Origin: an uncultured Pelagibacteraceae bacterium
GTDB lineage: Bacteria; Pseudomonadota; Alphaproteobacteria; Pelagibacterales; Pelagibacteraceae
Length of the DNA stretch: 64,000 bases
Direction: 5' to 3'
Assembly (NCBI GenBank): GCA_902572475.1
Contig: CACGGB010000002.1
Coordinates: forward strand, 23,998-87,997
Part shown: positions 52,628 through 62,110 of the stretch, one piece after another
Layout of the letters: each line of letters opens with the position of its first letter
Numbering within the stretch: the stretch's first letter is position 1
Program-made: the position numbers and the translations under genes
The notes under the pieces: model-generated
Seen by the model: only the letters and a program-made list of their open reading frames with translations
Told to the model about the DNA's origin: nothing
The model's database searches: none

Positions 52628-53536
52628 ATGAAAATTTATAATAGTCCAAGTCTTGATCAAAAACACTGTAACGGTGTTATAGCAATAGGTAATTTTGATG
52701 GATTACATTTAGGCCATCAAAAAGTAATAAATGAGGCAAAACGAAAAGCTGAAAAAAATAAAATACCTTTTGGAGCTATGACTTTTGAGCCAGTGCCTGT
52801 GATGTTTTTTAATAAAAAAATTAAAAACCACAGAATAAACTCTTTACAACAGAAAAAACAGCAGCTTAAAAAATTCAAGCTAGATTTTTTAATAATAATA
52901 AAATTTAATAAAAAGTTTTCATCTCAATCTGCAGAAGAGTTTATTAAAAAAATTATTTTCAAAAAAACAAAATGTAAATTCTTATATGTAAGTAAAAACT
53001 TTAAATTTGGTTTTAAACGACAAGGAAATATTAAAACTTTAAAAAAATTCGAAAAAAAATATGATTTTAAAAACATTGTAACTAAACCTTTCAAAAAAAA
53101 TAATAAAGTAATTTCATCATCATTTATAAGAAAAAAAATAAGATTGGGAAAAATAGTTGAGGTAAATAAATTGTTAGATCGTAATTGGACTGTTGTTGGG
53201 AAAGTAATTAAGGGACAGGGAAGAGGACATAAAATTGGTTTTCCAACATGTAACTTGAAATTAAATGATTACGTCGTCCCTAAACTTGGAGTTTATGCTG
53301 TAAAAGTTAAAACTAATAATCTTATTAAAAATGGTATTGCTAACGTAGGCTATAGACCAACTTTTAATGGGCAAAATTTATTATTAGAAACAAATGTCTT
53401 TGGAATTAACAAAAATTTATATAATAAAGAGATTAATATAAGTTTTAAAAAATTTATAAGACCAGAAAAAAAATTTAGAAATTTGAAATATTTAAAAAAA
53501 CAAATACAACTAGATATAAAACAGGCAAAAAAATAA
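52628..53536 (+). CDS. ribF: Bifunctional riboflavin kinase / FAD synthetase
   Basis: 302 aa. N-terminal adenylyltransferase with AIGNFDGLHLGHQKVI and SSSFIRKKI; C-terminal flavokinase with GRGHKIGFPTCNL and GVYAVKV, NVGYRPTF. Makes FMN and FAD. Overlaps ileS by one base (TAATG). The ribF-ileS-lspA order is conserved in bacteria. Confidence 0.95.
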   Translation: MKIYNSPSLDQKHCNGVIAIGNFDGLHLGHQKVINEAKRKAEKNKIPFGAMTFEPVPVMFFNKKIKNHRINSLQQKKQQLKKFKLDFLIIIKFNKKFSSQSAEEFIKKIIFKKTKCKFLYVSKNFKFGFKRQGNIKTLKKFEKKYDFKNIVTKPFKKNNKVISSSFIRKKIRLGKIVEVNKLLDRNWTVVGKVIKGQGRGHKIGFPTCNLKLNDYVVPKLGVYAVKVKTNNLIKNGIANVGYRPTFNGQNLLLETNVFGINKNLYNKEINISFKKFIRPEKKFRNLKYLKKQIQLDIKQAKK

Positions 53537-56268
53537 TGTCAAAAGATACCTTGCAGCTACCCAAAACAGCTTTTTCAATGAAAGCTAGTTTGCCACTTAA
53601 AGAACCTGAAATTTTAAAGAAATGGGAAAAAAATAAAATTTTTGATAAGCTTAGAAAATTATCTAGCGGAAAAGAAAAGTTTATACTTCATGATGGCCCG
53701 CCCTATGCGAACGGTCATATACATATGGGCACCGCGTTAAATAAAATTTTAAAAGATATGATAACCCGTTTTCATCAAATGAACGGCAAAGATTCTGTTT
53801 ATGTACCAGGTTGGGACTGTCACGGGCTCCCCATAGAATGGAAAATTGAAGAACAATATAAAAAAAAGAAAAAGAACAAAGACGAAGTGCCTATTAAAGA
53901 TTTCAGACAAGAATGCAGAGAATTTGCAAAAAGCTGGATCGATGTTCACATTAAAGAGTTTAAGAGACTAGGAGTAGTAGGAGATTTTGAAAATTATTAC
54001 TCTACAATGAGTTATGAAGCTGAAGCCCAAATAGTGAGAGAGTTAGGTAAATTTCTTTTAGATGGAAGTTTATATCAAGGATTTAAGCCAGTTCTATGGT
54101 CAACTGTAGAAAAAACTGCTTTAGCTGATGCTGAAGTAGAATATTTAGATCATACTTCTAATACAATTTATGTTGCATTTAAGGTTAAGAAAACTAATAA
54201 AGACTTTCTTAAGGATTCAAGCATCATAATTTGGACTACCACACCTTGGACTATACCTGCCAATAAGGCATTAGCTTTTAATAATAATATCGAATACTCA
54301 GTTTTGGAAATTGAAAACCTTGAACATTTTAAAGAAAAAAAAATTGTAGTCGCAAAAAATTTAATTGAGTCGATTACTAAAGAATGTGAAATAAAAAACT
54401 TTAAAGAATTAAAGTCTTTCAAGGGTTCAGAATTTAAAGGAACCTTGTGTAGCCATCCATTTGTAAAAATGGGTTTTGATTATGACGTTCCAATGCTGGA
54501 TGCACAATTTGTTAACTTAGAGCAAGGAACAGGAATTGTTCATTGCGCTCCCAGTCACGGTCCTGATGACTTTAATTTATGTTTAAAAAATAATATCCCA
54601 TCACTTTACACAGTTGATAACGCGGGTGTTTATACTAAAGAGGTCCCATATTTTACAAATACACATGTATTTAAGGCAGACCCAATTGTTATAGAAAAAC
54701 TTAAAGAGCAAAATAAATTACTTAAAAATGACAAACTTAATCATAGCTATCCTCATTCTTGGAGATCAAAGGCTCCTTTAATTTATAGAGCTACACCTCA
54801 GTGGTTTATTTCCATGCAAAAAAATAATTTAAGAGATAAAGCCGTCAAAGCTATAAGTGAAACTGTCTTTTACCCAAATAAAGGTAAGGAAAGGCTTATG
54901 TCAATGATTGAGGGAAGACCAGACTGGTGTGTTTCAAGACAAAGAGTGTGGGGCGTACCATTACCTATATTCATAAATAAAAAAACAAAAGAACCGTTAA
55001 GAGATCAAAAAATTATAGATAGAGTTGCCTCAATTTACGAAAAGCAAGGCTCAGATTGTTGGTTCACAGACGATGCCAAAACTTTTCTAGGTAATGATTA
55101 TGATGCAAAAAATTATGAAAAACTAAATGATATTGTTGAAGTTTGGTTTGATAGCGGTTCGACACACAGTTTTGTTTTAGAGAAAAGAAAAGATTTAAAA
55201 TGGCCTGCAGACATGTATTTAGAGGGATCTGATCAGCATAGGGGATGGTTTCACTCTTCCTTATTAGAATCATGTGGAACTAGAGGAAAAGCGCCATTTA
55301 AAAGTATTCTTTCACATGGTTTCGTAGTGGACGGTAAAGGTATGAAAATGTCTAAATCGATGGGTAATGTAATCTCTCCTGATGATATATTGAAGAATTA
55401 TGGTGCAGACATACTTAGGGTTTGGGCTTCAGCGTCTGATTATGCTGAAGATATAAGAATAGATAAAAATATTTTAATCCAACATGCCGAATCTTATAGA
55501 AAAATTAGAAATACCTTTAGATTTATGCTGGGTAACTTAAAAGATAATTTTGAAAAACAAAACTTTGAAAAAGTTAAGCTTAACGAATTCGATGAATTAG
55601 AACAATTTATCTTACATAAATTATTTTCAATAAATAAATCTTTTAATGAAAATTTAAAAAATTACAATTTTCATAAGCTATATAAAGAACTCTTAAATTT
55701 TTGCACACTTGACCTTTCTTCTTTTTATTTTGATATCAGAAAAGATGTTCTTTACTGCGATAGCTTGAACTCAAAAAAAAGAAAAAATTGTGTAATTGTT
55801 TTAAATATAATTTTAGAAAGTTTATTAAAATGGTTTGCTCCAATTTTAGTTTTTACCACTGAGGAAATCTTTAGCTTAATAAATAAAAATAATGATGATG
55901 AAAGTATACATGAAAATTATTTTGTAAAAATTCCAGCAAGTTGGGAAAATGATAAGCTAAACGAAAAATGGTTGAAATTATTTAAAATTAAACAAGATGC
56001 AAATATTGCTATAGAGGAGAAGAGAGCTAGCAAAGAAATTGGATCGAGCTTAGAGGCTGAAATTAAACTAGTATTAAAGAAAGATCAATTTGAACTCCTC
56101 AACAAATTAGACTTATCGGATTACTTTATTGTTTCAAAAGCTGAAAAGGAATTATCAAATAATGATGAAATCAAGATTGAAGTGAAAAAGGCCAAAGGGA
56201 TGAAATGTGAAAGATGTTGGAAAATTTTAGAAAAAAAATGCCAAAGAGAAAGTTGTCCAATAATTTAG
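53536..56268 (+). CDS. ileS: Isoleucyl-tRNA synthetase
   Basis: 910 aa, class I. HIGH box PYANGHIHMGTALNKIL, editing domain (WTTTPWTIPAN), KMSKS box KGMKMSKSMGN and a C-terminal zinc-finger remnant CERCWK then CQRESC, with the four cysteines kept. Acts on isoleucine and edits valine. Confidence 0.98.
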   Translation: MSKDTLQLPKTAFSMKASLPLKEPEILKKWEKNKIFDKLRKLSSGKEKFILHDGPPYANGHIHMGTALNKILKDMITRFHQMNGKDSVYVPGWDCHGLPIEWKIEEQYKKKKKNKDEVPIKDFRQECREFAKSWIDVHIKEFKRLGVVGDFENYYSTMSYEAEAQIVRELGKFLLDGSLYQGFKPVLWSTVEKTALADAEVEYLDHTSNTIYVAFKVKKTNKDFLKDSSIIIWTTTPWTIPANKALAFNNNIEYSVLEIENLEHFKEKKIVVAKNLIESITKECEIKNFKELKSFKGSEFKGTLCSHPFVKMGFDYDVPMLDAQFVNLEQGTGIVHCAPSHGPDDFNLCLKNNIPSLYTVDNAGVYTKEVPYFTNTHVFKADPIVIEKLKEQNKLLKNDKLNHSYPHSWRSKAPLIYRATPQWFISMQKNNLRDKAVKAISETVFYPNKGKERLMSMIEGRPDWCVSRQRVWGVPLPIFINKKTKEPLRDQKIIDRVASIYEKQGSDCWFTDDAKTFLGNDYDAKNYEKLNDIVEVWFDSGSTHSFVLEKRKDLKWPADMYLEGSDQHRGWFHSSLLESCGTRGKAPFKSILSHGFVVDGKGMKMSKSMGNVISPDDILKNYGADILRVWASASDYAEDIRIDKNILIQHAESYRKIRNTFRFMLGNLKDNFEKQNFEKVKLNEFDELEQFILHKLFSINKSFNENLKNYNFHKLYKELLNFCTLDLSSFYFDIRKDVLYCDSLNSKKRKNCVIVLNIILESLLKWFAPILVFTTEEIFSLINKNNDDESIHENYFVKIPASWENDKLNEKWLKLFKIKQDANIAIEEKRASKEIGSSLEAEIKLVLKKDQFELLNKLDLSDYFIVSKAEKELSNNDEIKIEVKKAKGMKCERCWKILEKKCQRESCPII

Positions 56269-56280
56269 AAAGTCAATATT

Positions 56281-56775
56281 TTGATCGATCTTAGAGAAAT
56301 AAAAAATAAAATTGTTACAAAAAATAATCTCTATTGTTTGGGTGTTATTTCAATAATATTTTTTTTAGATAGATATACAAAATTATTCATAATAAATAAT
56401 TTCACTGAAAATACATATTATTTAAATAATTATATAAATTTAGATTTAGTTTGGAATACAGGTATAGGTTTTGGACTATTTAGTTCAAACTCAGATATTA
56501 TTTATAATTTAACATCATTACTAATCATTATGGTTATCATATGTCTAATTTATTTTTTAATATATTCTGAAAAATATGAGAAGATAATTTACTCAATTAT
56601 AGTAGGAGGTGCGTTGGGGAACTTTTACGATAGAATGTTTTTTAAAGCTGTGCCAGATTTTATAGATTTACACTACAAAAATTTTCATTGGTTTACATTC
56701 AATTTAGCTGATATATTTATAACTTTAGGAATAATAGCTTTTTTATTTAAAGAAATTTTTAAGGCAAATCAATAA
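56281..56775 (+). CDS. lspA: Lipoprotein signal peptidase (signal peptidase II)
   Basis: 164 aa, four membrane helices. Starts at TTG 56281. Catalytic aspartates in GNFYDRMF and FNLADIFIT, with VWNTGIGFGLF upstream. Cleaves prolipoproteins such as the one encoded directly after it. No ATG is available that would keep helix 1. Confidence 0.94.
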   Translation: MIDLREIKNKIVTKNNLYCLGVISIIFFLDRYTKLFIINNFTENTYYLNNYINLDLVWNTGIGFGLFSSNSDIIYNLTSLLIIMVIICLIYFLIYSEKYEKIIYSIIVGGALGNFYDRMFFKAVPDFIDLHYKNFHWFTFNLADIFITLGIIAFLFKEIFKANQ

Positions 56776-57075
56776 ATGAGATATTTTTTAATTTTTATAT
56801 TTTTGATTTTAATATCGTGTTCATCATTTAAAGAGGCTGGAAAAGTTTTACGAAATGAAAAAACAAATACTACAGATGAATTTCTTGTGAAAAAAAGAGA
56901 ACCTCTAGTTCTTCCACCTGATTTTAAAGAAATTCCTGAACCAGGGTCGATCAAAAAAGAAAACAATTCTGAACAACAAAAATTGAAAATAATTCTCAAA
57001 GCACCTAATAATGAAAATTCCAACAGCAGCTCTTCTAATGTAGAAAAGTCAATTATAGATAAAATTAGAAAGTGA
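56776..57075 (+). CDS. Lipoprotein, BamF/DUF3035-like
   Basis: 99 aa. Lipobox ILISC with Cys15 as lipidation site. The segment DEFLVKKREPLVLPPDFKEI resembles the conserved core of the DUF3035/BamF family, a lipoprotein of the alphaproteobacterial outer-membrane assembly complex; the C-terminus is low-complexity (Asn/Ser). Abuts lspA without gap and overlaps pgi (GTGA). Confidence 0.8.
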   Translation: MRYFLIFIFLILISCSSFKEAGKVLRNEKTNTTDEFLVKKREPLVLPPDFKEIPEPGSIKKENNSEQQKLKIILKAPNNENSNSSSSNVEKSIIDKIRK

Positions 57076-58288
57076 AAAAAAATCTAATAGAAAAAAAAAA
57101 TTATATTCAAAAAAAATATTTGAATTCGATGTCTTTAAAAAAGTTTTCAAATAAATTTGAAAAAGAGTTGAAAAAAATTAATTCAAATATCAAAAACCCA
57201 TCACATTTTTTTCACCTTCTTAATAGAGACTATAATTTTAATTTTGATATTAAAGATTTAAAGAAATTTAAAAAGTTTAATACTATAGCTATTATTGGAA
57301 TGGGAGGATCTATTTTAGGTGCAAAGGCAATTTATTACTTTCTGAGAAAAAAAATAAAAAAAAAAGTTTACTTTTTTGATGATGTAAATTCTCAAAATAT
57401 ATTTTCATTTAAAAAGAGAGAAAACACTCAAAAAGTTTTATTCTTGGTTATTTCAAAATCTGGAAATACTATTGAAACTATTTCAAATTTATTATCATTA
57501 AAAATAATTAAAAGAGGATCCAAAAATATAATTATAATTTCTGAAAAAATGACAATTTTTTAAATTTGCTATCAAAAGAATTAGATATATTTTACATTGA
57601 ACATAAAAAGTTTATCGGCGGAAGATTTTCAGTTTTATCTGAGGTTGGAATAGTACCTGCTTATTTCATGGGTATTGATATATTAAAAATTAGAAAAAAT
57701 TTATCAAAATTTTTAAAGGGTCAAGATAAAAATTATTTAAAAGATAGTTCAATAAAATTAGCCTATTTAATAAAGAAAAAGAGTTTCAAGAACCTTGTAT
57801 TTTTGAATTACACTCCTGAAGTAGAAAAATTTTTATATTGGTGTCAACAATTAATAGCTGAAAGTTTAGGAAAAAAAGGAAAAGGTCTTTTTCCAGTCGT
57901 ATCTAGTGTACCTAAAGATCATCACAGTTTGTTGCAGCTATATCTGGATGGTCCAAAAGATAAGTTGTTTTATATATTCCATCGTAATGAAAAATCAAAA
58001 AACAAAATTTTAGTAAAAAATTTGAGTAAAAAAATTATGTTTTTAAATAATAAAAGTTTAGATATTATTAAAAAGGCTCAAAAAAACTCATTAATAAAAA
58101 CTTTGATTAAAAAAGGTATCCCTTTTAGAGAATTTTCAATTAGGGAATTAAACGAAGAAACTTTGGGACAGTTATTTTCTTATTTCATCATCGAAACAAT
58201 ATTTATTGCACGACTTAGCAATATAAATCCTTTCAATCAGCCAGCTGTGGAACAGGTAAAAAATTACACAAAAAAACTACTCAGTTAA
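57072..58288 (+). pseudogene. pgi: Glucose-6-phosphate isomerase, frameshifted in an A run
   Basis: Two ORFs make one Pgi of about 405 aa. The first (GTG 57072 to stop 57563) has TIAIIGMGGSILGAKAIYYF and LFLVISKSGNTIETISNLL; the second, from about 57550, has KFIGGRFSVLSEVG, PKDHHSLLQLYLDGP and NQPAVEQVK. At 57544-57549 there are six A; a seventh would join them as EKNDNFLNLLSKE, exactly the family continuation. So one base is missing: a real recent mutation, a sequencing/assembly error, or a site rescued by slippage. All active-site segments are otherwise intact. Confidence 0.88.
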
Positions 58289-58841
58289 ATTTACCAAATA
58301 TAATTTTAGATCTACCGTATTTTTTGATTATAAGAACGTCCAATAAAAATTGTAAATTTTCTTTTGATTTTTTTTCTCTATGAATGATAACAATGTGATT
58401 TTTACTGAAGTATCTTTTATTTTTTATTATTTCAAGATTTGCTAAGTAACTATTATCTGCATATGGAGGATCAATGAAAAAAATATTAAACTTGCTTTTT
58501 TTAAATTCTTTTAGACTGTAATTAATATCTCCTTCAATAATTCGTGCTTTATTCTCAATACTTAAATTTTTTAAATTTTTTTTTATAACGTTTACTACTT
58601 TTTTATCTTTCTCCATAAATGTTACTTTATTTGCAAATCTTGAGATACACTCTAAACCAAATGAACCAAAGCCAGAATATAAATCAAGAACTTTTGACTC
58701 CTTGATATTAATATTTATTTGATTCGAATGTATTAAAATATTAAAAATATTTTCTTTAACAGAGTCTTTAATTGGTCGTGTTGAACTAGTTTTAAAAAAT
58801 TCAAATTTCTTTCCTTTAAGCTTTCCACTAATTATTCGCAT
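58281..58841 (-). CDS. rsmD: 16S rRNA (guanine-966 N2)-methyltransferase
   Basis: 186 aa Rossmann methyltransferase. MRIISGKLKGKKF start, TRPIKDSVKENIFNIL, SAM loop VLDLYSGFGSFGLE and catalytic IFFIDPPYAD. Overlaps purD by 14 bases and the convergent pgi by 8. Confidence 0.95.
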   Translation of the reverse strand: MRIISGKLKGKKFEFFKTSSTRPIKDSVKENIFNILIHSNQININIKESKVLDLYSGFGSFGLECISRFANKVTFMEKDKKVVNVIKKNLKNLSIENKARIIEGDINYSLKEFKKSKFNIFFIDPPYADNSYLANLEIIKNKRYFSKNHIVIIHREKKSKENLQFLLDVLIIKKYGRSKIIFGKFN

Positions 58842-60105
58842 TTTTTTTTATTTCTCTCCAGCCGATATCTTTTCTAAAAAAACCGTTTTTCCAATTAAGT
58901 TTTCTGATCAAATGAATTATTTTTTTTCTTACAATAAAAAAATTTTTTCCTATAGAAGTAAAATTTAAAACTCTCCCACCATTTGAAACAAGTTGACCTT
59001 CCGAATATTTTGTACCTGCATGATAAAGATAATCACTTTTACTCAAATTAATTTTATCAATATTTTCAATTTTTTTATTTTTGGTATATGAACCTGGATA
59101 TCCTTTAGAGCAAAGAACAATTGTCATACTTTTTTCTTTACGCCATTTAATAACAGTATTTTTAAGTTTATCATTAACTGTATTTAAAAATATTTCCACT
59201 ATGTCTGTTTTAAGTCTTGGTAATATTACCTGACATTCTGGGTCTCCCATTCTTACATTAAACTCTATTAAGAAGGGGTCACCATTTTTGATCATCAAAC
59301 CAACATATAAAAAACCTTTATAATGTTTATCTTTACTTTTCAAAGCTCTTAAGGTTGGTTTCACTATTCTATTGATAATTTTTTTTTCAACATCTTTATT
59401 TATAATTTTTGCTGGAGAGTAAGCGCCCATACCACCAGTGTTCGGTCCAGTATCGTTTTCTCCAACTCGTTTATGGTCTTGAGCAGTTCCAAAAAATTTA
59501 AAATTATTTTTATCAACTACTAAAAAATAACTAGCTTCCTCACCATTTAAAAATTCTTCAAGGACTAATTTTTTTGATGATTTAAATTTGCCCTTAAAAA
59601 TTTGATCAGAAACATTTAAAACTTGATTTTTTGTTTTACAAATAGTTACACCCTTGCCAGCAGCCAAACCATCTGCCTTAACAACTAGAGGTAAATTACT
59701 TTTTTTAAGAAAATCATTAACTTGTGATTTATTTTTACAAATTTTGAATTTAGCAGTTGGAATTTGATAAGATTTACATATTTTTTTCATAAAAGCTTTT
59801 GACCCCTCTAATTTTGATGCAAACTTATTTGGTCCAAAAACTTTAATTTTGTTTTTATTTAGAAAATCAACTATTCCTTTTACTAAAGGCTCTTCTGGAC
59901 CTACTACAACCAGCTCAATTTTATAAAACTTTATTATTTTTAAAATTTTTTCGAAGTTTGAAATTTCTATATCAATATTTTGAGCAATTTTTACAGTTCC
60001 AGCATTACCAGGAATGCAAAAAATTTTGCTTGAAATCTTTGACTCATATATTTTTTGACAAAGGGCATGTTCTCTTCCACCACTTCCTATTAATGCAATA
60101 TTCAT
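58828..60105 (-). CDS. purD: Phosphoribosylamine-glycine ligase
   Basis: 425 aa from the ATG at 60103-60105 (MNIALIGSGGREHA); an open extension to 60171 is not conserved. ATP-grasp enzyme of purine synthesis: VVKADGLAAGKGV, GPNTGGMGAYSPA and EFNVRMGDPECQ. Divergent from DUF2093 with a 28-base gap. Confidence 0.96.
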   Translation of the reverse strand: MNIALIGSGGREHALCQKIYESKISSKIFCIPGNAGTVKIAQNIDIEISNFEKILKIIKFYKIELVVVGPEEPLVKGIVDFLNKNKIKVFGPNKFASKLEGSKAFMKKICKSYQIPTAKFKICKNKSQVNDFLKKSNLPLVVKADGLAAGKGVTICKTKNQVLNVSDQIFKGKFKSSKKLVLEEFLNGEEASYFLVVDKNNFKFFGTAQDHKRVGENDTGPNTGGMGAYSPAKIINKDVEKKIINRIVKPTLRALKSKDKHYKGFLYVGLMIKNGDPFLIEFNVRMGDPECQVILPRLKTDIVEIFLNTVNDKLKNTVIKWRKEKSMTIVLCSKGYPGSYTKNKKIENIDKINLSKSDYLYHAGTKYSEGQLVSNGGRVLNFTSIGKNFFIVRKKIIHLIRKLNWKNGFFRKDIGWREIKKNANN

Positions 60106-60133
60106 TATTGAATTTATATTGTATAAATTATAG

Positions 60134-60328
60134 ATGAGTAAAAAAAAAGCTAAACTTATTTTTAAACACAATTCTTTCGAAATTAAAGAAGAGGGCGACT
60201 ACGTAACTTGTGCTATTTCGGGCAAAGAAATAATGCTTAAAGATTTAAATTACTGGAATGTAGATTTGCAAGAAGCATATTTTTCACCAAAGGAAGTCGA
60301 TCAAAGATTAAAAAGTCTAAAGAAGTAG
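60134..60328 (+). CDS. DUF2093 family small protein
   Basis: 64 aa. The pattern FEIKEEGDYVTCAISGKEI then LKDLNYWNVDLQEAYFSP matches the alphaproteobacterial DUF2093 family, of unknown function. One Cys, in YVTCAI. Ends 2 bases before the convergent acyltransferase gene. Confidence 0.85.
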   Translation: MSKKKAKLIFKHNSFEIKEEGDYVTCAISGKEIMLKDLNYWNVDLQEAYFSPKEVDQRLKSLKK

Positions 60329-60330
60329 TT

Positions 60331-61185
60331 TTATTTCCATCTATTGTGAGTCCAAATCCATTCATTTGGGTTTTTTAATATCATGGACTCAAGAACTTGA
60401 TTTAATTTTTTAGTGATTTCTTCTTTATTTTCTGAATTAGAATTTTTAATTGGATTAAAAAACTTAATCTTATAATTATAATTAGTTTCTCTTTCAATAA
60501 ACACAGGTATAATTGGTAAATCAAATTTTATAGCTAATTGGGCTGGTAAAGAAGTGGTTAATGCTGGCTTTCCAAAAAAATCAACTTTTATTCCTTCACT
60601 TACTCTTTGATCAATCATTAAAGCAATACTTTGTCCTTTTTTAATACACTCAATAGACTCTCTTACTCCGTTAATACCTTTTTTAATTTGTTTTTCACAG
60701 ACATATTTTTTTCTAAGATATTCCATTAAAGGATTTATAAAAAAATTATTCAACGGTCTATAAATTGTTGCTAAGGGAATATTATTTTTTGTTATTTCCA
60801 TGGACATTAATTCAAAATTTGAAAAATGGCCTGAAACAAATATGACTGGTTTTTTTTTATTTAGTATATCTTTTAAAACTTTCTCACCTTCCACAGTAAT
60901 GTGAGCAGAGTTTTTTCTTAAATATTTCAAAAATACATATTCTATAAAAGTGATCCCATAATTTTTCCACATATTTGAAATTATTAATTGTTTTTGAGAG
61001 GAAGAAATATTTTTATTAAATATATTCAAATTTCTATCGATAATTTTTTTAGATTTGAAAAAAGGTCCAATTTTTTCAAATAAAAAAGAAAAAAATCTTC
61101 TACTTAAGTTTTTAGGCAATAAAATTCCAATAAGAAAAAAAATATATACAAATATTGCCTGTAAAAAATAATTAATTATTTTCAT
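60331..61185 (-). CDS. lpxL: Lipid A biosynthesis acyltransferase (LpxL/HtrB family)
   Basis: 284 aa with one N-terminal helix (about residues 5-22). Catalytic HX4E in SGHFSNFELMS, substrate region YRPLNNFFINPLMEYLR, and QRVSEGIKVDFFGKPALTT. Adds a secondary acyl chain to Kdo-lipid A. Overlaps lpxK by 14 bases. Confidence 0.92.
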   Translation of the reverse strand: MKIINYFLQAIFVYIFFLIGILLPKNLSRRFFSFLFEKIGPFFKSKKIIDRNLNIFNKNISSSQKQLIISNMWKNYGITFIEYVFLKYLRKNSAHITVEGEKVLKDILNKKKPVIFVSGHFSNFELMSMEITKNNIPLATIYRPLNNFFINPLMEYLRKKYVCEKQIKKGINGVRESIECIKKGQSIALMIDQRVSEGIKVDFFGKPALTTSLPAQLAIKFDLPIIPVFIERETNYNYKIKFFNPIKNSNSENKEEITKKLNQVLESMILKNPNEWIWTHNRWK

Positions 61186-62110
61186 TTAAATTTTCAAATA
61201 TTTGATTAATAAGTTTGTCTTTATTATCAATTTCAAGTTTTAGTTTTAAGTACTCAATTCCATCAAAATTATATTTTTTAATTCTATGATAATCTTTTTC
61301 AGTGGTAATAATTTTACAATTATTTTCCTCGGCCTGCTTTACAATGCTTAAAAACTCAGTCTTATTAAATTCGTAGTGGTCAGGAAATATAAATTTTTTT
61401 GAAATCTTTAAATCATTTTCTAATAATAGATTAAAAAAATTTTCAGGATTTCCTATTCCTGCCACTGCGAATAAATTTTTATTTTTAAGATGATCAATTC
61501 CGAGTGGGATGTATCGTGAGTAAAAAATAGATATTGTTTTGTTAGTTTCTAAAATTTTATTTTCAAAGTCTAAGTCTCGTTTACCATTTATTACAACAAA
61601 TTGAGCATTTTTAAGTGCTCTAAAACTTTCTCTTAAAGGCCCAGATGGAATTACCATACCGTTACCTATTTTTTGATTTTGATTAAAGCATAAAATACTT
61701 TTTTTTTTAAAAATTTTTTGATCTTGAAATCCATCATCAAGTATCGCTAAATTAAAATTATTATTAATGGCATCGTAAATTCCGTTAGTTCTACTCTCGT
61801 TTAAAATTAAATTTTTAAATTTATCTTTAATCATCATATGCTCATCATAATGACTCTTATAATATTTTCTAATAATCGCAGGATTTTTACCTTTATTCCT
61901 AAGTTCCTCAGCTAAAAATATTGATAACGGTGTTTTTCCAGTCCCACCTATATAAATGTTTCCGACGCATATCACAGGAATCTTAAATTTTATTGATTTG
62001 ATAATTTTTGACTTTAGATAAATAACAAATATTACCATTAAACTAAATGGAAAGAGCAAAAAAGAAATTAAATTTTTAGATCTCCAAAAAATTGGTTTAC
62101 TTATTTTCAT
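61172..62110 (-). CDS. lpxK: Tetraacyldisaccharide 4'-kinase
   Basis: 312 aa. N-terminal helix, then P-loop VGNIYIGGTGKTPLS and LAILDDGFQD, VINGKRDL. Phosphorylates the lipid A disaccharide. Overlaps waaA by 14 bases. Confidence 0.95.
   Translation of the reverse strand: MKISKPIFWRSKNLISFLLFPFSLMVIFVIYLKSKIIKSIKFKIPVICVGNIYIGGTGKTPLSIFLAEELRNKGKNPAIIRKYYKSHYDEHMMIKDKFKNLILNESRTNGIYDAINNNFNLAILDDGFQDQKIFKKKSILCFNQNQKIGNGMVIPSGPLRESFRALKNAQFVVINGKRDLDFENKILETNKTISIFYSRYIPLGIDHLKNKNLFAVAGIGNPENFFNLLLENDLKISKKFIFPDHYEFNKTEFLSIVKQAEENNCKIITTEKDYHRIKKYNFDGIEYLKLKLEIDNKDKLINQIFENLNENN

Noticed and set aside
60106-60171. 22-codon extension of purD
   Set aside because: Hydrophobic, not conserved in PurD, and it overlaps the start of the DUF2093 gene; MNIALIGSGGREHA is the family N-terminus.
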